NCBI GenBank assembly: GCA_016987375.1
Contig: PJRA01000198.1
Location: 95,563-159,562, forward strand
Source: Brachionus koreanus
Lineage: Eukaryota; Rotifera; Eurotatoria; Ploima; Brachionidae
DNA length: 64,000 nt
Direction: 5' to 3'
The notes beneath the pieces are model-generated. The model made no database searches, had not been told where the DNA came from, and saw only the letters and a list, made by a program, of their open reading frames with translations. The position numbers were made by a program, and so were the translations under genes. Shown here piece by piece: positions 1 through 10,027 of the stretch. Position 1 is the stretch's first letter. Each line of letters starts with the position of its first letter.

Positions 1-192
1 CTAACCAAAGACATGTATCAGCCAAGATACAAAGTTCTCGTTTTTGTAGCAGTAGGTGATAACAAAGGCCAGGATTTGCGTGTTGCTTCACGGTGTTTAT
101 GGAACACTGATTTTGATAATTGCGTAAGTGTTTCGCATACAACAAAAAATATATGGGCCTCTGCAATTGTTTATATACTTTACAGTGATTAA
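1..192 (+). CDS. Tctex-type dynein light chain, C-terminal part
   Basis: Frame 1 is open from the window edge to TAA at 190-192, giving 63 residues, with the 5' part outside the window. The peptide has the end of a Tctex1 fold: YQPRYKVLVFVAVGDNKGQ, then RCLWNTDFDNCVSVS, then NIWASAIVYILYSD. In the family these are the last beta strands, typically ending with a conserved aromatic-rich strand just before the stop. Such light chains dimerise and bind dynein intermediate chains in cytoplasmic, axonemal or intraflagellar-transport motors. A GTAAGTG at 124-130 looks like a splice donor, but reading through it gives the expected C-terminus, so I treat the exon as uninterrupted. It is closer to TCTEX1D/DYNLT2-like members than to DYNLT1, but the exact subfamily cannot be fixed from this fragment. 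Confidence 0.82.
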   Translation, partial: LTKDMYQPRYKVLVFVAVGDNKGQDLRVASRCLWNTDFDNCVSVSHTTKNIWASAIVYILYSD

Positions 193-870
193 ATCTTTAT
201 TTTATTTTTATTTTTATATTCATATTTTTTTCATTATTCGAGCTATTCATTTTAATAAAATTCAGTTTAAATTTAATTTTAAAATAAAATTAAAATTATT
301 TGTTTTAGTACTACACAAAAAAACTAAAAAAAATGCCAATTTTAATGATCATGCTCAAAAATCGTCAGTAAAAATAGTTTTTTTTTAGTGAAAAAATCAT
401 TGCAGAAACCTATTTTCAAAATTAAATTCGGTAGAAGCATTTATGGTTATATGCACCTTGAGTGTGGTTCGCCTGGGCTATGACAGCCGACGACACATAT
501 GAAACAAAGACGTTGGTTCTACACCAATTGATGTATAAGATCAGGGAGAAGAACCGATGCATAGCGTCCTTGTGCTTGGTGTAAAACTTCACTTTACAAA
601 AAAATTTTTCATAGTTTTAAGTCTCTAAGCATTTTCGAAACTAATTTTATCTTTATTGAAACCATAAATCTCGATATCTAGACTCTTTATCCCAATTCAT
701 CGATTTAAAAAAAAGAAGCTTAAAATAAATATTTTTAAGTCTTTATATTGAAATTAAAAAGATTTACAAAAGTAAATAAACTATAAAGTCCCGAATTTAT
801 CTAAAAAATTCTCATTTAAATGATTTTACATAAAATTATTTTATCAAAATTTTTTTATAAATTTGAAAAT

Positions 871-905
871 ATTAATCTTAATGAGCTTTAGCTCGGCACA
901 GATGA
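871..905 (-). repeat. Dispersed motif, copy 1
   Basis: Read on the minus strand, this stretch contains CTGTGCCGAGCTAAAGCTCA followed by TTAAGATTAA. Close matches on the plus strand occur at 15134-15163 and 35584-35611. The shared core is CCGAGCTAA followed by a CTC-TTCA-like block. It is probably the end of an interspersed repeat. Confidence 0.45.
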
Positions 906-1225
906 ATAAATAAATTTTAATTTAAGAAAATGATAATTTATTGTCTAAATTTTAAGATTCAAAATTTCTAAAAATGAGACTTTTAATTTTGATATTGAGA
1001 TTAAAGTTGAGACTTAAAACGATAAAAAAAAAGAATCAAGTTATCTCAAAATAAAGAGACTTTTTAGTTGTTAAGAAGAGATGTCGATGTCGAGTTTATG
1101 TCGATTTCTAAAACTTATTTTGCTTCTATTTCGTATCAAAACCTCTCAATAAAGAGACTTTTTTTACATTGTTGGTCCATTCGGCTCTCACTCTTTTCCG
1201 TAGCCTGATAGCTGCGGCATTGTGA

Positions 1226-1340
1226 ATTTTGGAACAAAAAACAAAAGCAAAAGCTAAAATAAAAAAAATTTTTTTCTAGGGGTCCAAAAATTGTTCTACA
1301 ATATGTATCAACTGATACAAGGTTTGTATCACCCAAATTT
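1226..1340 (+). repeat. Interspersed repeat, copy 1
   Basis: Order of shared blocks with 23950-24065: GAATTTTGGAACAAAAA, TTTTTTTCTAGGGGTCC, then a block ending in TATCACCCAAATTTAG. The other copy has GAATTTTGAAACAAAAA, TTTTTTTCTAAAGGTCG and TATCACCCAAATTGAAC. The AGGGGTCCAAAAA block also occurs near the right end of the piggyBac-like MITE at 14222-14440, so this may be a derivative of that family. Confidence 0.5.
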
Positions 1341-1428
1341 AGTTGGTCTAAAATCTCTGCTATTTAATTTTGATAATTTTCTAATGCATTTGCTGTTTTG
1401 CACACTTGCACAGTTTTTACATAGACTA

Positions 1429-1831
1429 NNNNNNNNNNNNNNNNNNNNNNNNNNNNNNNNNNNNNNNNNNNNNNNNNNNNNNNNNNNNNNNNNNNNNNNN
1501 NNNNNNNNNNNNNNNNNNNNNNNNNNNNNNNNNNNNNNNNNNNNNNNNNNNNNNNNNNNNNNNNNNNNNNNNNNNNNNNNNNNNNNNNNNNNNNNNNNNN
1601 NNNNNNNNNNNNNNNNNNNNNNNNNNNNNNNNNNNNNNNNNNNNNNNNNNNNNNNNNNNNNNNNNNNNNNNNNNNNNNNNNNNNNNNNNNNNNNNNNNNN
1701 NNNNNNNNNNNNNNNNNNNNNNNNNNNNNNNNNNNNNNNNNNNNNNNNNNNNNNNNNNNNNNNNNNNNNNNNNNNNNNNNNNNNNNNNNNNNNNNNNNNN
1801 NNNNNNNNNNNNNNNNNNNNNNNNNNNNNNN
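1429..1831. other. Assembly gap (N run)
   Basis: A run of N. Open frames crossing it are artefacts. The real length is unknown, and it could hide 5' sequence of the channel gene that starts at 1931. Confidence 0.99.
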
Positions 1832-1930
1832 ATTTGTAATAATTTGAAATGAATAAAAGACAAAAATACGTATAAAAAATAGAGAATTTATTTATTTGTA
1901 TCGTAAGAATTAAAAAAATAAGAAAAAAAA

Positions 1931-3115
1931 ATGAAAAAAAGTATAAAATTTGCAGATGATGTTTTTGATGAGGATGAAGAATACTCGAACAGATCAAAAT
2001 TTAGTTCGAGAATGTCCTTAGGTCGACCATCTATTGTTCAATTTGATAATTACAATGTGCTTTCAAATCAGACATTTACAGTAGAGCTTCGCTTAATTAT
2101 TCTCAAGATTGGAAACATTTCTACTAAGGAAAACAAATTTTCATGTGAAGCATTTTTGGAAGCTAGTTGGTATGACAAAAGCTTTGGAAAAAGTTCGCCT
2201 AGTATTGACTCGAATAAATTAAAATATGATGAGAAACGTCACTGGAATCCTCACTTGTATATTCAAAACTTGCTGTCGCATCAGTCACAGGAAATTTGGT
2301 ACAATGTGGAACAGTGTTCTAAAGGATATAAGATATCTGAAAAACGCCGCTTTAAAGGCGAATTTTCGCAAACTTTTCAGCTCAGAAACTATCCACTTGA
2401 CCTGCAGGAATTGACTGTTAACATTTGTTCATTTAGATCATCTCAAGAAATTGATTTAGTAATTTCGACAGAAAAACTAAGCTCAATAAATGCAAGTACA
2501 TTCACTCAAACACACGAATGGACATTGTTTCAAACAGTGTGCAGCAGTCAAATTACAAAAATCAATGATATCACCAACGAAAATCAAAGCTCAATGGACA
2601 TAAGTGTTTGTGTGTTGAGAAAACCTAACTATTACTATTGGAATTCTTTTCTTTTAGCCTTTATTATAACCATGATATGCTTATGTTGTTTTTCTATGAG
2701 ATGTGATTTATCAGGAAGCAGAAATATTGTTGGAACAACTGTATTGCTAACTTTGATTACATTCAAATGGTCGGTAACAAAAAACTTGCCCTCTTTGTCT
2801 TATTTGACCATTTTGGATCAATACACCCTAATGAACATAATTATAGTGTTTTTGAACAACATTTATTTTGCTCTAATGGGCGTATTTACCAAAGAAAATT
2901 GTCCATCTCCTTTCAAACAAATAGATTTTTATGTATTTATTGGATCAACTAGTTTGTTTTATCTCTTGAATAGTTTACAAGTGTTGAGATTTTTTATTAT
3001 TAGATATAAAAATAGAAAAATGTTGCTCAAGAGAGAAGATGAATACAATAAAAACAATTCGGCTAAAAGAGCTAGAATTAAAAGTATATTTCAAAATGCA
3101 GCATTTGATGAATGA
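1931..3115 (+). CDS. Pentameric ligand-gated ion channel lacking the Cys-loop cysteines
   Basis: Single open frame of 394 residues from ATG at 1931. The extracellular beta-sandwich starts near residue 50 (VELRLIILKIGN), includes FLEASWYD, and reaches the signature loop SQTFQLRNYPLDLQEL near residues 145-160. That loop has the YPLD-Q core of the family, but neither position flanking it is cysteine, so the eponymous disulphide cannot form. A membrane block follows: M1 around 235-253 (SFLLAFIITMICLCCFSM), an M2/M3 region with GTTVLLTLITFKWSV and LPSLSYLTILDQY, and a final segment near 335-355. No clear signal peptide is visible; the N-terminus is charged and acidic. Cys-less pLGICs are known from prokaryotes and some eukaryotes. 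The ligand and ion selectivity cannot be read from sequence. Because the N gap lies just upstream, a missing 5' exon with a signal peptide is possible. Confidence 0.75.
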   Translation: MKKSIKFADDVFDEDEEYSNRSKFSSRMSLGRPSIVQFDNYNVLSNQTFTVELRLIILKIGNISTKENKFSCEAFLEASWYDKSFGKSSPSIDSNKLKYDEKRHWNPHLYIQNLLSHQSQEIWYNVEQCSKGYKISEKRRFKGEFSQTFQLRNYPLDLQELTVNICSFRSSQEIDLVISTEKLSSINASTFTQTHEWTLFQTVCSSQITKINDITNENQSSMDISVCVLRKPNYYYWNSFLLAFIITMICLCCFSMRCDLSGSRNIVGTTVLLTLITFKWSVTKNLPSLSYLTILDQYTLMNIIIVFLNNIYFALMGVFTKENCPSPFKQIDFYVFIGSTSLFYLLNSLQVLRFFIIRYKNRKMLLKREDEYNKNNSAKRARIKSIFQNAAFDE

Positions 3116-3267
3116 AAAATTAGAAATTTTTTTATTTTTATAAAATAGAATTTTTTAATTGCTACTTAAATTAAAAATAAAAACTTTAAGTTTTTTAGAT
3201 TTTTTATAAAAAAACTGCTTTATTTTAAATTGGTATTTTTCTGTTTAAAAATTTTATTGTTCTAGGT

Positions 3268-4241
3268 TCAAATTTGTTGACAAACTGTCGTAAAATTGTA
3301 ATCTTTATTCGAATCTTTAAAATATTGATAATAGATATTTGTCAATGCACTTTCTTGAAGAAAACTATTATTTCCTTCATTGTTATCTATATATTTTACG
3401 CCATAAATTGTTGATCCATCTGGCCAAACAAATGGCTCTCCAACATAACTTATCTGCGAATTTATCCATGATTCTCTAAAAATTTTCTCCACAATAGCCA
3501 ATTGAATCTTTCGATTAAACTTTTTGGTGTCCATAGTGTTGTATTTAAACTGGAACAATAAGCTTTGGCTGATTCAAAATTTAATCTGACATGAAAATGG
3601 TAGCAATTGAATGGATACTGGTGAAAAGTATGAAAATTATTCAAACATGGTCTACAAGGCTCAGATTCATTCAATCTAAAATGATCATTCGTACAATTAA
3701 AATCTTTTAAATTTTTATCACAACTAAAATAAATTAATTTTTCGTTTAGAAAAACAATTTGTTTTATAAACTGATACTTTAATCCAAAGTAGCCGCGATA
3801 GCAAAAGCAATCATATCCATCTATTTTATTATAACATTTTCCATTTTTTAAACAAGGTGAACTTTCACAATGACTTTTATTCGAAGTAAAAAAAATAAAA
3901 ATTAAATTAATATTATATTAAAAATACTTGATAATCAATCTTTTTAAATAAATTACATTTAAACTGCAATTGATCAATCTTGATAATGCATATTTTGTGT
4001 GAAGACTGCATTGTCCATTTTTATAAACTATAAATTCACAGTATTCATTTAGCATACATTTCATTAAGCATTTTTTTTTGCTAATTTGAACAATTTTAAA
4101 TTTAGGTACAAGACTGAAATTTTGAAATGGAACATTCTTATGTTCCAATAATTCGAAACGACTTTTTTTAATATTTATTTGCATTAAATGCAAAATATTA
4201 AAGAAAAAATGGTAAATAATTATAAATTTAATTTTTCTCAT
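3268..4241 (-). CDS. Secreted PAN-EGF-C-type lectin protein, frameshifted
   Basis: Two exons by my reading: 4241-3928 and 3873-3268, joined by a 54-bp GT-AG intron. Exon 1 has a hydrophobic leader (KFIIIYHFFFNILHLM) and a PAN/apple-like cysteine pattern (KKKCLMKCMLNEYCEF, GQCSLH). Exon 2 starts with an EGF motif (CESSPCLKNGKCYN, YDCFCYRGYFG) and continues into a C-type lectin domain: AKAYCSSLNTTLWTPKS, then FRESWINSQI, FVWPDGS and a terminal cysteine before the stop (NFTTVCQQI). The N-terminal half of the lectin domain and the WINSQ-to-end half lie in different frames; the switch is near 3500-3515, next to an A/T homopolymer. One base change in length would reconcile them, so this is either an assembly error or a recently broken gene. 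The ligand is unknown. Confidence 0.6.
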
Positions 4242-4528
4242 TTTTTTACTCGTTTAAAAAAAAATATTTTTGTTCTCTTTTAATCTTAAGTAATCGAACT
4301 ATTTATTGATCATATTATTTAATTAAGTCTTATTAATAGATTGATATGCGTCACAATAATTCAAATTTAGGTGTTCTTATATTTTAAAATAATTTAAAAT
4401 TCAAAAAATAAATTTGTTTCTAAAAACTTGGATAATTTTTAGACTAAAAAAAAAAGTGTAAAATTTGTTTTATTTATTCGACTTGAACAAAATGTTTATT
4501 TTAAATCAAAAAAAAATTTTAAATTTTC

Positions 4529-7500
4529 TCAACTAGATTGATTGATAGATGAAATTTTGTTCTTTAGCTAAAAAAATATAAAAATTTAAAATTTAAAAAA
4601 AAAACAAAAAAATAATGAATTACTTGTAAATTTTCCTCTTTTAATTTTTCATTTTCTTGTCTTAATTTTTCAATTATTTTAATTGCTTCTTCCAAATTCT
4701 AAAGAAAAAATAAATAAAATTTCAACAACAAAAAAATTTCCAAAAATCTAACATTAATTTCCTGTTGATTGTTTTCCTTTAAACTAGATGCTTGTTTTAA
4801 TAAATCTTGTCGTGATGAGCTACGTTCCAGTGCTTCAATTGGAATAAAATCTGCATCCTCAAAGTCTTTTTTAAGCCATTCGGGTATATCGTCACTAGTC
4901 TCGCATGCATCATATATATTAAAATCTCTTTTTTGACATGTAGTCTCATCTGAATATGCATTTTCAATTTCATCACTATGCTCACTTTTCAAACTTGCTT
5001 TGTCACTCGAATCTTTAATAAAATCCACATAGCTCACACTCTTCAATAGTTTGCTGTCCAGTTCTTTTTCGGCTATGATTACAGAATTCCAATTTCTAGA
5101 ACACATCTCGCTCACTAGATACAATGAACCAAAAATTGGCTTAGGCAAACAAACTAACTGGCTGTTTGTTGAAAAGCCTAAGTCCAGACCCAAGCGTCCA
5201 TCATTTCGATTACCCCATGAGAAAATGTGTTTTTCGTTTGTTGAGCAAATTGTAAAAGTGTCACCACAAGCTGCATTAGTGACTATATGACCAGATAGTA
5301 GACCAGTTACTTGAGTTAGTCCGGACCTTTGCTTTGTATCGCCAACACCTAATTGTCCATATTTATTATTACCAAATGTAAATAATCTTCCATAAATGTC
5401 TATAATTGCTGTGTGATCATGACCAGGGCATATTTTGGCTATTTTTAAGGATAGAAATTTTTTGACTAGTTTTGGTTTTAATTGCTGATAGACAATATAT
5501 GAATTTTCTTGTATATTCACATTATTATTTGGATTTTTTAGTCCAATTGTGTACTCGTTCAAACACAATTTATTATATTCATTGTTTCCAAATGCCAAAA
5601 CGCGTCCTTCATTAGTTAATAGAAAAGAATAGTCTGATCCAGCATAGACTTGTTTAAATTTGTATTTAAAATCAAATTTTATTTCTTTTGGTTCGTTTTG
5701 ATCGTCTTCATCGCCATGTCCCAATCGACCATATTCACCACAACCCCATGTAAACACTCGATTGTCTTCAGTCAATGCAATCACATGATAGTCCCCACTA
5801 GCAATTGATTTTACTATCAAATGATTGTTTTGGAAAAATTTGATTTCTGTTGGCTTATAAACTTGATGTTCATGATCAAGACCAAGGCCTAAGCATCCGT
5901 ACAAATTTGAACCGAATGTGTAAACATGGCCTTGATGAGTCAGACAACAAGTCATTTCTTCTCCACAGGAAACTTTTTCAATGAAAAGACCAGATAAACA
6001 TTCTACTTGTTTTGGAATTCGAGTAGTACCGAAATTTTTACCATGACCAAGCTTAGAGTAAGATCCATAGCTAGGCCCTCCATGGCTAGCTGACCAAGTG
6101 TACAGCTCTTTTTCTACGGTGATTACTGCAAAATGCGATCGACCAAGTGAAACACTTAAGGCAGCACACTCTCTTTGAAATATATCAATTCGTTTTGGCA
6201 GTCGTGTACCGCCACCCCATATGTACACTTCGCTCAATTTAGATGACACTATTTGTGTTGGTATTGAGAGATTTTTAAATAGTTTTTTTGATTCTGCATC
6301 TAAAACTTCAATTTTTTCTCTAAATTGACATTCATTTGAATTAAATAAAGGATTTTGAATTATTTCTTCAGCACTAGGTCTTTGTTCAGGATCTTTGGAA
6401 AATATTTTTTTTATTAAATTTTTCAATTCAGACGCATATTCGGTCTCTATATCGTTTATGTTACATTCACTTATTTTAAGTGCCAATTTCAATTGATTCT
6501 GTTCAAATTGATAAAAATTTTATTATATCATTTATTTAATAGTATTAAGGCTACGAAAAAAAAAATTAATATATAATAAAAATTTCATTTAAAAATTTAG
6601 TTATTGATTTTAATTAATTTTGTTTGTTTAAAATTTTGAAATTTTTTTTGATAATAAAATTAATAAAAACAAAAAATTTATTAAATCTAAATTTAGTCGA
6701 AAAATATTTCTTGTACTTATAAAACAATTCATTGTTGGAACTTAATCCCTTTTGTTTAAGAACTAGTTTATTAATTACCAATGGAAACTTTATCAAATAT
6801 TTTTCTAAACAATTCACCTTAATTTCTGAAAAATAAATAAAAGTACTTTATTTTTGTTATTTCAATGTACTAAAAGACAAACATTAGACTCCTAAATTAG
6901 ATTTAATGTTTTTATTTAAAAAAATGTTTTCAAAAATTATTTTTATTTTTAATTAATTTATTTATTGTAGTTTCCTGCTCGCAAAAGTTTTTTTTATTTT
7001 CATACAATTGAAGACTAGAAATTTAGTTGATAAATTTAAATCTTACCGTAGCATCAAACACTCTGCTTAAAGTCATCATTTCGTAAATAACACATCCCAA
7101 AGCCCATATGTCCGATTTATAGCTGTACTTTTTTCCTTCAACTATTTCTGGACTTAGATAAAATGGAGTTCCAACTAACTAGAAATCAAAATTTATAAAG
7201 ACAATTTTTTTTCTATATTAATTTATTACAGTTTGAAGATAGGCATTTTTTTGGTCGAGCATTTTGGCGATGCCGAAATCTCCTAATTTTAACAGATCAG
7301 ATTGCATAAAAAATATGTTTAGAGTTTTAATATCACGATGCATTATGCCCAAATCGTGTATATAATCTACGGCACTTGTTAGTTGATACATGTACCACAG
7401 GACAGTTTTTTCATCAAAAAATTCATTTATTTTTTGTTTTTGTTTTATTTTTGCAGCTAATGTTCCAGCTTTGGCATACTCTAGCTCGATGTACAAGATT

Positions 7501-7751
7501 TCGTCTTCAATAAAATGCTTGTAATAGGATATAATGTTTGGATGATCAAGCATTGACAAAATTTCAACCTCAGAAAAAGCCTCTTGGCGAAATTTGGCCT
7601 CAAGTCTTTTGAGAGCGATTTCCTTCCAAACAATCAAAGAATTGTCAGATAAATTTCGGTAAAGGTTAACTCTACCGAAAGAACCTTCGCCTAAAAATTT
7701 AACAAATACATAAGTCTCGTCCGATTGTTCATACAACTCAGATTCTTCCAT
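4529..7751 (-). CDS. NEK9: NEK9 (Nercc1) mitotic kinase with RCC1 domain
   Basis: Exons 7751-7230, 7178-7047, 6498-4753, 4698-4624 and 4567-4529, all with GT-AG borders. Every exon length is a multiple of three, and the product is about 837 residues (human NEK9 is about 979). The kinase domain occupies roughly residues 10-290: glycine loop GEGSFGRV, catalytic loop [18 protein letters not shown], activation segment GTPFYLSPE, then PEQRPSAEE. Seven RCC1-type blades follow (for example [45 protein letters not shown]), then an acidic linker and a short coiled coil ([18 protein letters not shown]). In animals NEK9 acts in mitosis upstream of NEK6/7, with the RCC1 propeller auto-inhibiting the kinase. 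NEK8 shares the layout, but the catalytic loop and the C-terminal coiled coil favour NEK9. The last 13-codon exon is the least certain part. Confidence 0.88.
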
Positions 7752-7998
7752 GTTAATTAATTTTATTTTATTATTAAAAAAAATAAATTAAATTCTACTT
7801 ATGCAATTTTTATTAGCAGTTGTCATAGAAAATAATTAAATTTAAAAAAAAAAAAAAGAAAAAAATCTTTTTTTCCTTTAAGAATATTGTTAACATTTTT
7901 ATCTTTTTTTTTTCGAATTATTATTACTTTATTACTTTTATGAGATAAAGAAAATAATTTTTTATAAAATATCATTTGATTTGAATTTAAAATTTAAA
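7752..7998. promoter_or_regulatory. Divergent promoter region NEK9 / SDR
   Basis: The two genes start head to head with 247 bp between their ATGs. The stretch is nearly pure A+T with poly-A/T runs and no recognisable TATA or factor site. Calling it a shared promoter rests on position alone. Confidence 0.35.
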
Positions 7999-8994
7999 AT
8001 GTCTGAACTAGTTTTAGTTACAGGTGCAGGCGGCTATTTGGCCATGCAAGTAGTCAATGTTTTTCTCAAAGAGGGACATAAAGTTAGAGGCACTGTTCGT
8101 AGTTTTAATGATAGAAAAAAAGTAGAGGCTTTGCGTTCTTTAACTAATGATAATAGACTAGAGTTGGTAGAGGCAGACTTGTTAAATGAAAGTGGATGGA
8201 CAGATGCTATGAAAGATGTTACCATAGTGTGTCATGTGGCCTCTCCTTTTCCATCAGTTCCGGTTCAAGATGAGAATATTCTGATTAAACCGGCCCTTAA
8301 CGGAACGCTAAACGTTTTGAATGCAGCTTTCAATTCCAAAACAGTAAAACGTCTCGTTTTGACTAGTTCTACCATTGCTATTTTAGGATATAATCGTGAA
8401 GACAGAGTTTACTCTGAATTAGACTGGCCTGATCCAGATAAACAGCTTGCTTATGGAAAGAGTAAAATTTTGGCCGAAAGAGCTGCTTGGGATTTTGTGA
8501 GTGAAAAAGCAAAAAATGGTTTAAACTGCTTTGAATTAGCTGTAATTAACCCGTCATTCATTCTTGGACCAACACTTCATGGCAAAGAAACTGTTTTGGG
8601 AACTTCTGAAAGCAGAATACAACAGTTGTTGGACGGAACAGCTGAAAAAATTCCCAAATTTAGTGTAGGTGTATGTGATGTTCGTGATGTGGCATTGGCT
8701 CATTTGAAAGCCGCTTTTTTGCCTGAAGCAATTGGACATAGACATGCTATTCTAAGTCAGCCTAATTTAGTTTCATTGAAAGAAATGGCAGATATTTTAT
8801 ATGAAGAATTTGGTAAGAAAGGTTACAAAATTCCTAGAGAAGAGAGTGGTGATAATGTGCCTCTAAGTAAAGCTTCAGTAGATAATTCAAGAATGCTAAA
8901 TGTGTTAAAAATAACTCCTATTAGTTTAAAACAGACTTTGATTGATATGGCAAATAGTTTAATTGAGAATGGTCTAGTTCCAAAATTAGAATAG
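7999..8994 (+). CDS. Extended SDR, dihydroflavonol-reductase-like NAD(P)-dependent reductase
   Basis: Intronless, 331 residues from ATG at 7999. The in-frame TTG 18 bp upstream is not a likely eukaryotic start. The N-terminal Rossmann fold carries the nucleotide motif VTGAGGYLA (residues 7-15), followed by a cofactor-selecting basic segment (VRGTVRSFNDRKK). The catalytic pair Y152-x-x-x-K156 lies in LAYGKSKILAERAAW, with the family serines in LTSSTIAILG. AVINPSFILGP and CDVRDVALAHLKAA are typical of the DFR/cinnamoyl-CoA-reductase-like group. Related proteins reduce ketone or aldehyde groups on small molecules, but the substrate in an animal cannot be inferred here. It is divergent to NEK9, with no sign of coordinated function. 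Confidence 0.85.
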   Translation: MSELVLVTGAGGYLAMQVVNVFLKEGHKVRGTVRSFNDRKKVEALRSLTNDNRLELVEADLLNESGWTDAMKDVTIVCHVASPFPSVPVQDENILIKPALNGTLNVLNAAFNSKTVKRLVLTSSTIAILGYNREDRVYSELDWPDPDKQLAYGKSKILAERAAWDFVSEKAKNGLNCFELAVINPSFILGPTLHGKETVLGTSESRIQQLLDGTAEKIPKFSVGVCDVRDVALAHLKAAFLPEAIGHRHAILSQPNLVSLKEMADILYEEFGKKGYKIPREESGDNVPLSKASVDNSRMLNVLKITPISLKQTLIDMANSLIENGLVPKLE

Positions 8995-10027
8995 ATTCGA
9001 ATTCGAAATGAAATAATCTGTTTTTTTAATTTATTAGAATAATTTTTAGAAATGATTTTAGTTTTTCTTTTTTATTTTAAAATTTAATTTTTCAAACAAA
9101 TAAACAAAACATATTAAATAAAATCAGTAAATTAATCAAAAAATTAATCTACTAGAAAAATTTTAGTTTTAACTGTTTACATCTTAGCTTCTTATTTACT
9201 TCAAATATGACTTTTGAACAATTTTGGTTCTATGGTTACTTTTTTATTTGTCTTCAATGTATCTTCAATCTTTATCACTAAAACTCTAAGATTCTTGGAA
9301 TCGTAAAAAAATATTAACTTTTGTTTAAAAAATTTTAAAAAAATCTTCTTCAACTAATTTAAATTTTATAATTAAAAAATCTAAATTTTTTTATTCAATT
9401 CTAAAGAAGATAAAAATACTAAATAGAAGACTAATAAATTTTATTGACATATTATTTTTTGACGTGAATTTTTAAATTGATCATTAATTAGAAATGACTT
9501 AATAATTTTCATTAAATTTATGTCTATTTATTCGAAAATTATTTGACCCTCGGTTTAGAAAACCAAAACCATTGTTTCATCAGGCAAAACAAAACCAAAT
9601 TAAAAAATGTTAATATTTTTTAGGCCAATACGCAGCGAATGTCAAGAAGTAACCTTTAAATGATAGTGAAATATCAATTCAAAATAAATTTTAAATAAAA
9701 AAGTTGATCAGTTGAAAAAAAATTTACCGATTTTTATTTTTATAATTTAATAGTCATAATGATTCAGTTTTTTTTTGTTATTTTTGTTGAAATAACAAAA
9801 AGTTTAAACAATCAAGATTTTTATTATCTTAAAATATTAAAAAAAAATCAAAATTTTGATTTAAAGTGTTCAGAAGATGTAAGTCAATAAAATAATTTCC
9901 TTGCAAGTCTAGAATCAATTAAAATATGTCGAATTATCAAATTAAAAAAAAAAATAATTATTTATATTTTCTAAAATCTAATCTTAATGATTTAGAAAAA
10001 AAATTTTCAACCCAAATGGCATTCTGA
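8995..10027. other. Intergenic, no gene seen
   Basis: About 1 kb of A+T-rich DNA between the 3' ends of the convergent SDR and EF-hand genes. A slightly more complex stretch at 9540-9660 is unassigned. I found no coding signal, RNA gene or clear repeat. Confidence 0.6.

Larger units (their letters stand above)
193..1428. other. Intergenic, no gene seen
   Basis: A+T-rich DNA between the dynein light chain and the assembly gap. It holds a patch of clearly higher G+C at about 465-590 that I cannot identify, one copy of a dispersed motif at 871-905 and one copy of a repeat at 1226-1340. The short open frames here are low-complexity translations. Confidence 0.6.

Noticed and set aside
124..130. 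GTAAGTG as a splice donor in the dynein light chain
   Set aside because: Reading through gives the expected Tctex1 C-terminal strand and a stop at 190-192, so no intron is needed.
128..388. 86-codon open frame on the plus strand
   Set aside because: Overlaps the dynein light chain end in another frame and is otherwise a translation of A+T-rich low-complexity DNA.
1291..1997. Long open frames on both strands across the assembly gap
   Set aside because: They consist mostly of undetermined residues; the N run creates them.
6614..6817. 67-codon minus-strand frame in the NEK9 intron
   Set aside because: The kinase domain joins cleanly across this intron; the frame is Lys/Phe/Asn-rich noise.
7981..7998. 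Upstream TTG start for the SDR gene
   Set aside because: Eukaryotic initiation at TTG is unlikely, and the ATG at 7999 places the nucleotide-binding motif at the usual distance from the N-terminus.
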